A DNA stretch of 8,627 nt from positions 1 to 8,627 of the forward strand of contig JACROQ010000110.1 of assembly GCA_016214375.1 (NCBI GenBank). The letters run 5' to 3'. The notes under the pieces were generated by a model that did not search any database, was not told the origin of the DNA, and was given only the letters and a program-made list of their open reading frames with translations. Shown in pieces: positions 6,778-8,627 of the stretch. The DNA comes from Nitrospirota bacterium (GTDB taxonomy: Bacteria; Nitrospirota; 9FT-COMBO-42-15; HDB-SIOI813). A program made the translations under genes and the position numbers. The first letter of the stretch is position 1. Each line of letters opens with the position of its first letter.

Positions 6778-6906
6778 TAAAAGAAATAATTTGATTGAGA
6801 GGGAGAAACGATGCGTGTCGGTTTTGTTTTTTCTAAAATCTCTTCATCGAATCGATTTCCTCCGCTCTTCATTTTTGAAATCATATTCGATCCATTTTCT
6901 ATCGGC

Positions 6907-7051
6907 CAATCTTGATGAACTCGTAAAAAGTCGCCAGAAGTACTATTTGTCATTCTGAGCGAAGCGAAGAATCTGATAAAACAATGAGTTATCAGACCCT
7001 TCGCTTCGCTCAGGGTGACAGTGAAGGACTTTTTACGAGTTCATCAATCTT
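6907..7051. mobile_element. MITE-like element 2 with different arms but the same core hairpin
   Basis: Perfect inverted repeats (TTGATGAACTCGTAAAAAGT, one base more, at 6912-6932; complement at 7027-7047) enclose a hairpin. Its left arm reads TGTCATTCTGAGCGAAGCGA through TCTGATAA, and its right arm TTATCAGA through CGCTTCGCTCAGGGTGACA. A 7-base direct repeat CAATCTT (6907-6913 and 7045-7051) overlaps the ends and may be a target-site duplication. No transposase is present. The core is the same as in the element at 3868-4030, while the outer arms are unrelated. The right end supplies the stop codon of the methyltransferase remnant. Confidence 0.7.
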
Positions 7052-7632
7052 CAACTAACTCTATTCGTTGCGCTGCCCATTGGCAATACTTGAGGGAAAT
7101 GTCGCACCCCTCAGCGGCAACGGCGCTTGTGCCAGAGATGCTCTTTGTTGTTACCATTGCCATACTGGCTGGTTTCTGCCTGAGGATGCTCAGGATACTT
7201 CAAAGTGTGACTCCCATACGGGAGCCTGACATCATCAACATTAAAAGTAAATTGTCTACTTTTCCGAAAGTGCAAAATACTTTCATGAGATCATCCCCAA
7301 TCATTTCCTAAGTTGGCTTTGTTTTTGTAATGCCAGACTATCCAGCGACACCCTTGGAAGAATTTGGAAGCAGGGAGTCTCAGATCGGCAAGAATCTCAG
7401 AGAAACCGCAGACATAAAGAGTTCCCGTAGGTTTCAGAACCCTGGCAGCCCGTTCTATCCATTTGAGCGACCAATTAACATATTCTTGCTGAGACTCAAA
7501 AGTATCCCATTCTGTTTTTTTTATATTATAGGGAGGGTCAGCAAAAACAAGATCAGCAGATGCATTTTCAAGAGAGCTGAGCCATGCAATTGAATCACCA
7601 ATCCCGATTTCTCTATGGTTTTCCTTTTCCAT
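7044..7632 (-). pseudogene. DNA methyltransferase (beta class, DPPY), disrupted
   Basis: From ATG 7632 (or 7647), the frame reads a G-D-S-I motif, then DLVFADPPYNIKK (motif IV), then L-K-P-T-G-T-L-Y-V and WIVWHYKNKANLGNDWG. The catalytic DPPY precedes the SAM-binding region, so this is a beta-class N6-adenine or N4-cytosine methyltransferase. At 7293-7291 a TGA interrupts the sequence exactly where homologs have Arg in WGRSHESILHFRK; the same frame continues with SHESILHFRKSRQFTFNVDD, so it is a single CGA-to-TGA nonsense change. After about SQYGNG the homology jumps to another frame, SGTSAVAAEGCDISLKYCQW, the motif I/C-terminal end. The target-proximal middle part is therefore deleted. The final TGA (7046-7044) lies in MITE-like element 2. 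The start overlaps the end of the 217-residue gene by about 20 bases. Confidence 0.8.
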
Positions 7633-8266
7633 GTCCTTTATCTCCATGCCCTTTATCCTTTTCGTCTTTGCCGGGGTTTCCCTTTTCTTTCCCGCTCTTA
7701 AACGTCCGCTCTTTTTTGATCTCATCGTTAATTGTCACGAAGTTTCTTCCCTCCGTCCTCATCTGGATCACCCTTTCCGGAGGAATTCCATAATGATTTG
7801 ACGTAAACCTGAGGTTCACAAGGTTTACCACATCATCATCATCGAGGACGATCTTTTTCCATTCCCTCCTCGGTTTCTTAAAATGGCCGTAGGCCTTTCC
7901 ATAAGGGGGCCCATGGACTACTCTTACCGGCACGTACAGGATCTCAGGGCTGAGTCTGTAATGGAGCATGATATTAAACCACGTCGTTCTGGAGAGTCTC
8001 ATGTTTATGATCACGGAGGGTGCGACATGGGCCCTTTCGGCAATGAAGAAGACAACAGGGAGTTCCTCCGCCGGGATCCCCCTCTCGCGGATAATGATCA
8101 CCTCTCTCTGAGGGACCCTGTAATACTCTCCTACGGAAAGATAAAAGCCTTTTAACCCTTCCTCTCCGATGGAGATACCTGCATCGATCTGTCTTTCAGC
8201 CTTAAGAATACCCGGGCTGGCCAAAAAGAGGGAAATGAAAAGAAAAAGGCCTGCTATGATATGCAT
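7613..8266 (-). CDS. Exported protein of unknown function with Lys/Gly/His-rich tail
   Basis: 217 residues from ATG 8266, with GGAGGAA about 4-7 bases upstream. Residues 1-23 (MHIIAGLFLFISLFLASPGI...LKA) form a typical signal peptide. The mature part holds a well-conserved-looking core (FYLSVGEYYRVPQREVIIIRE, VVFFIAERAHVAPSVII, VHGPPYGKAYGHFKKP). From about residue 180 there is a charged, low-complexity tail built of K, G, D, E and H ending GHGDKGHGKGKP. No transmembrane helix follows the signal, so a periplasmic location is likely. I do not recognise a characterised family. It lies 28 bases downstream of lon on the same strand and may be co-transcribed. Its 3' end overlaps the methyltransferase pseudogene's start. 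Confidence 0.8.
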   Translation of the reverse strand: MHIIAGLFLFISLFLASPGILKAERQIDAGISIGEEGLKGFYLSVGEYYRVPQREVIIIRERGIPAEELPVVFFIAERAHVAPSVIINMRLSRTTWFNIMLHYRLSPEILYVPVRVVHGPPYGKAYGHFKKPRREWKKIVLDDDDVVNLVNLRFTSNHYGIPPERVIQMRTEGRNFVTINDEIKKERTFKSGKEKGNPGKDEKDKGHGDKGHGKGKP

Positions 8267-8294
8267 AAAAGTTCCTCCATTCAGAAGTGTCCCT

Positions 8295-8627
8295 TTATTT
8301 CAGCGCCATCTTCAGCGCCTCGTCAACGGTCTCCACAAAGATAAATTTCATGTCTTTTTTGAGATCTGCAGGCAGTTCTTCCAGATCGCCCTCATTCCTT
8401 TTGGGCAGGATGACGGTCTTGATCCCTGCGCGTCTTGCAGCGAGGACCTTTTCTTTTATGCCGCCTATCGGAAGGACAATTCCTGTAAGGGTGATCTCCC
8501 CTGTCATGGCCACCTCGTTATTTACAGGTCTCCCTGTCAGGAGGGATACGAGTGAGGTGATCATTGTGACACCGGCTGATGGGCCATCCTTCGGTATGGC
8601 GCCGGCAGGGACGTGGAGGTGGATATC
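8295..8627 (-). CDS. lon: Lon protease, C-terminal part (runs off the right edge)
   Basis: 110 residues of the ATP-dependent protease Lon, ending at TAA 8297-8295. The serine-lysine dyad is visible: Ser in PKDGPSAGVT (17th visible residue) and Lys in GGIKEKVLAARRAG (60th visible residue). The 43-residue spacing is the same as E. coli S679/K722. The MTGEITLTG-V-LPIGG stretch and the C-terminal D-L-E-E-L-P and V-x-T-V-D-E-A-L-x-x-A-L segments are canonical. Lon is a cytoplasmic hexamer that degrades misfolded and regulatory proteins. The AAA+ and N-terminal domains lie outside the window. Confidence 0.95.
   Translation of the reverse strand, partial: DIHLHVPAGAIPKDGPSAGVTMITSLVSLLTGRPVNNEVAMTGEITLTGIVLPIGGIKEKVLAARRAGIKTVILPKRNEGDLEELPADLKKDMKFIFVETVDEALKMALK

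Noticed and set aside
7015..7311. Rightward 98-codon open frame across the right arm of element 2 and the methyltransferase
   Set aside because: It is the antisense of the methyltransferase pseudogene, whose homology (SHESILHFRK, SGTSAVAAE) is clear on the minus strand.
1..8627. tRNA, rRNA or riboswitch
   Set aside because: No cloverleaf, rRNA-like conserved block or recognisable aptamer core was seen on either strand.

Overview
This is a bacterial chromosomal segment. The gene families (YhcH-like, RNase HI, U32 peptidase, EttA, Dps-like ferritin, peptidase-MA-like, DEAD-box helicase, YgjP/DUF45, Lon) and the TGTCATTCTGAGCGAAGCG-type hairpin repeats point to an environmental Gram-negative lineage, such as Nitrospirota or the former Deltaproteobacteria. 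That placement is inference from gene content and repeat style; no phylogenetic marker was tested.

Layout. Positions 1-913: the start of a leftward yhcH-like gene diverges from rnhA. rnhA overlaps the first 17 codons of a U32-peptidase gene, which breaks off and is joined to a roughly 45-codon C-terminal scrap of EttA. Positions 898-2018: a leftward outer-membrane-barrel-like protein whose signal peptide lies in another frame. Positions 2187-3867: two copies of a 54-bp promoter-bearing repeat flank a membrane-anchored zinc peptidase gene (+) and a Dps-like ferritin gene (-). Positions 3868-4030: a MITE-like inverted-repeat element. Positions 4106-5585: a DEAD-box RNA helicase that has lost its Walker A region and its frame. 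Positions 5586-5891: no convincing gene. Positions 5892-6777: a leftward YgjP/DUF45 metallopeptidase overlapping a 55-codon C-terminal remnant, possibly of hsdR. Positions 6907-7051: a second MITE-like element with the same core hairpin but different outer arms. Positions 7044-7632: a beta-class DNA methyltransferase pseudogene with a nonsense codon, a deletion and a frameshift. Positions 7613-8627: an exported 217-residue protein of unknown function, and the 3' end of lon.

Taken together, the intact genes are housekeeping or stress functions (RNA-DNA hybrid removal, iron/oxidant protection, proteolysis). They are interleaved with at least five broken genes and two miniature mobile elements. 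The YgjP gene, the possible hsdR scrap and the methyltransferase pseudogene look like the residue of a restriction-modification locus. I did not find a convincing new multi-gene system. The most interesting structures are the modular MITE pair sharing a core, the duplicated promoter repeat, and the density of sharply bounded gene remnants, which could be genuine decay or could reflect consensus or assembly problems.
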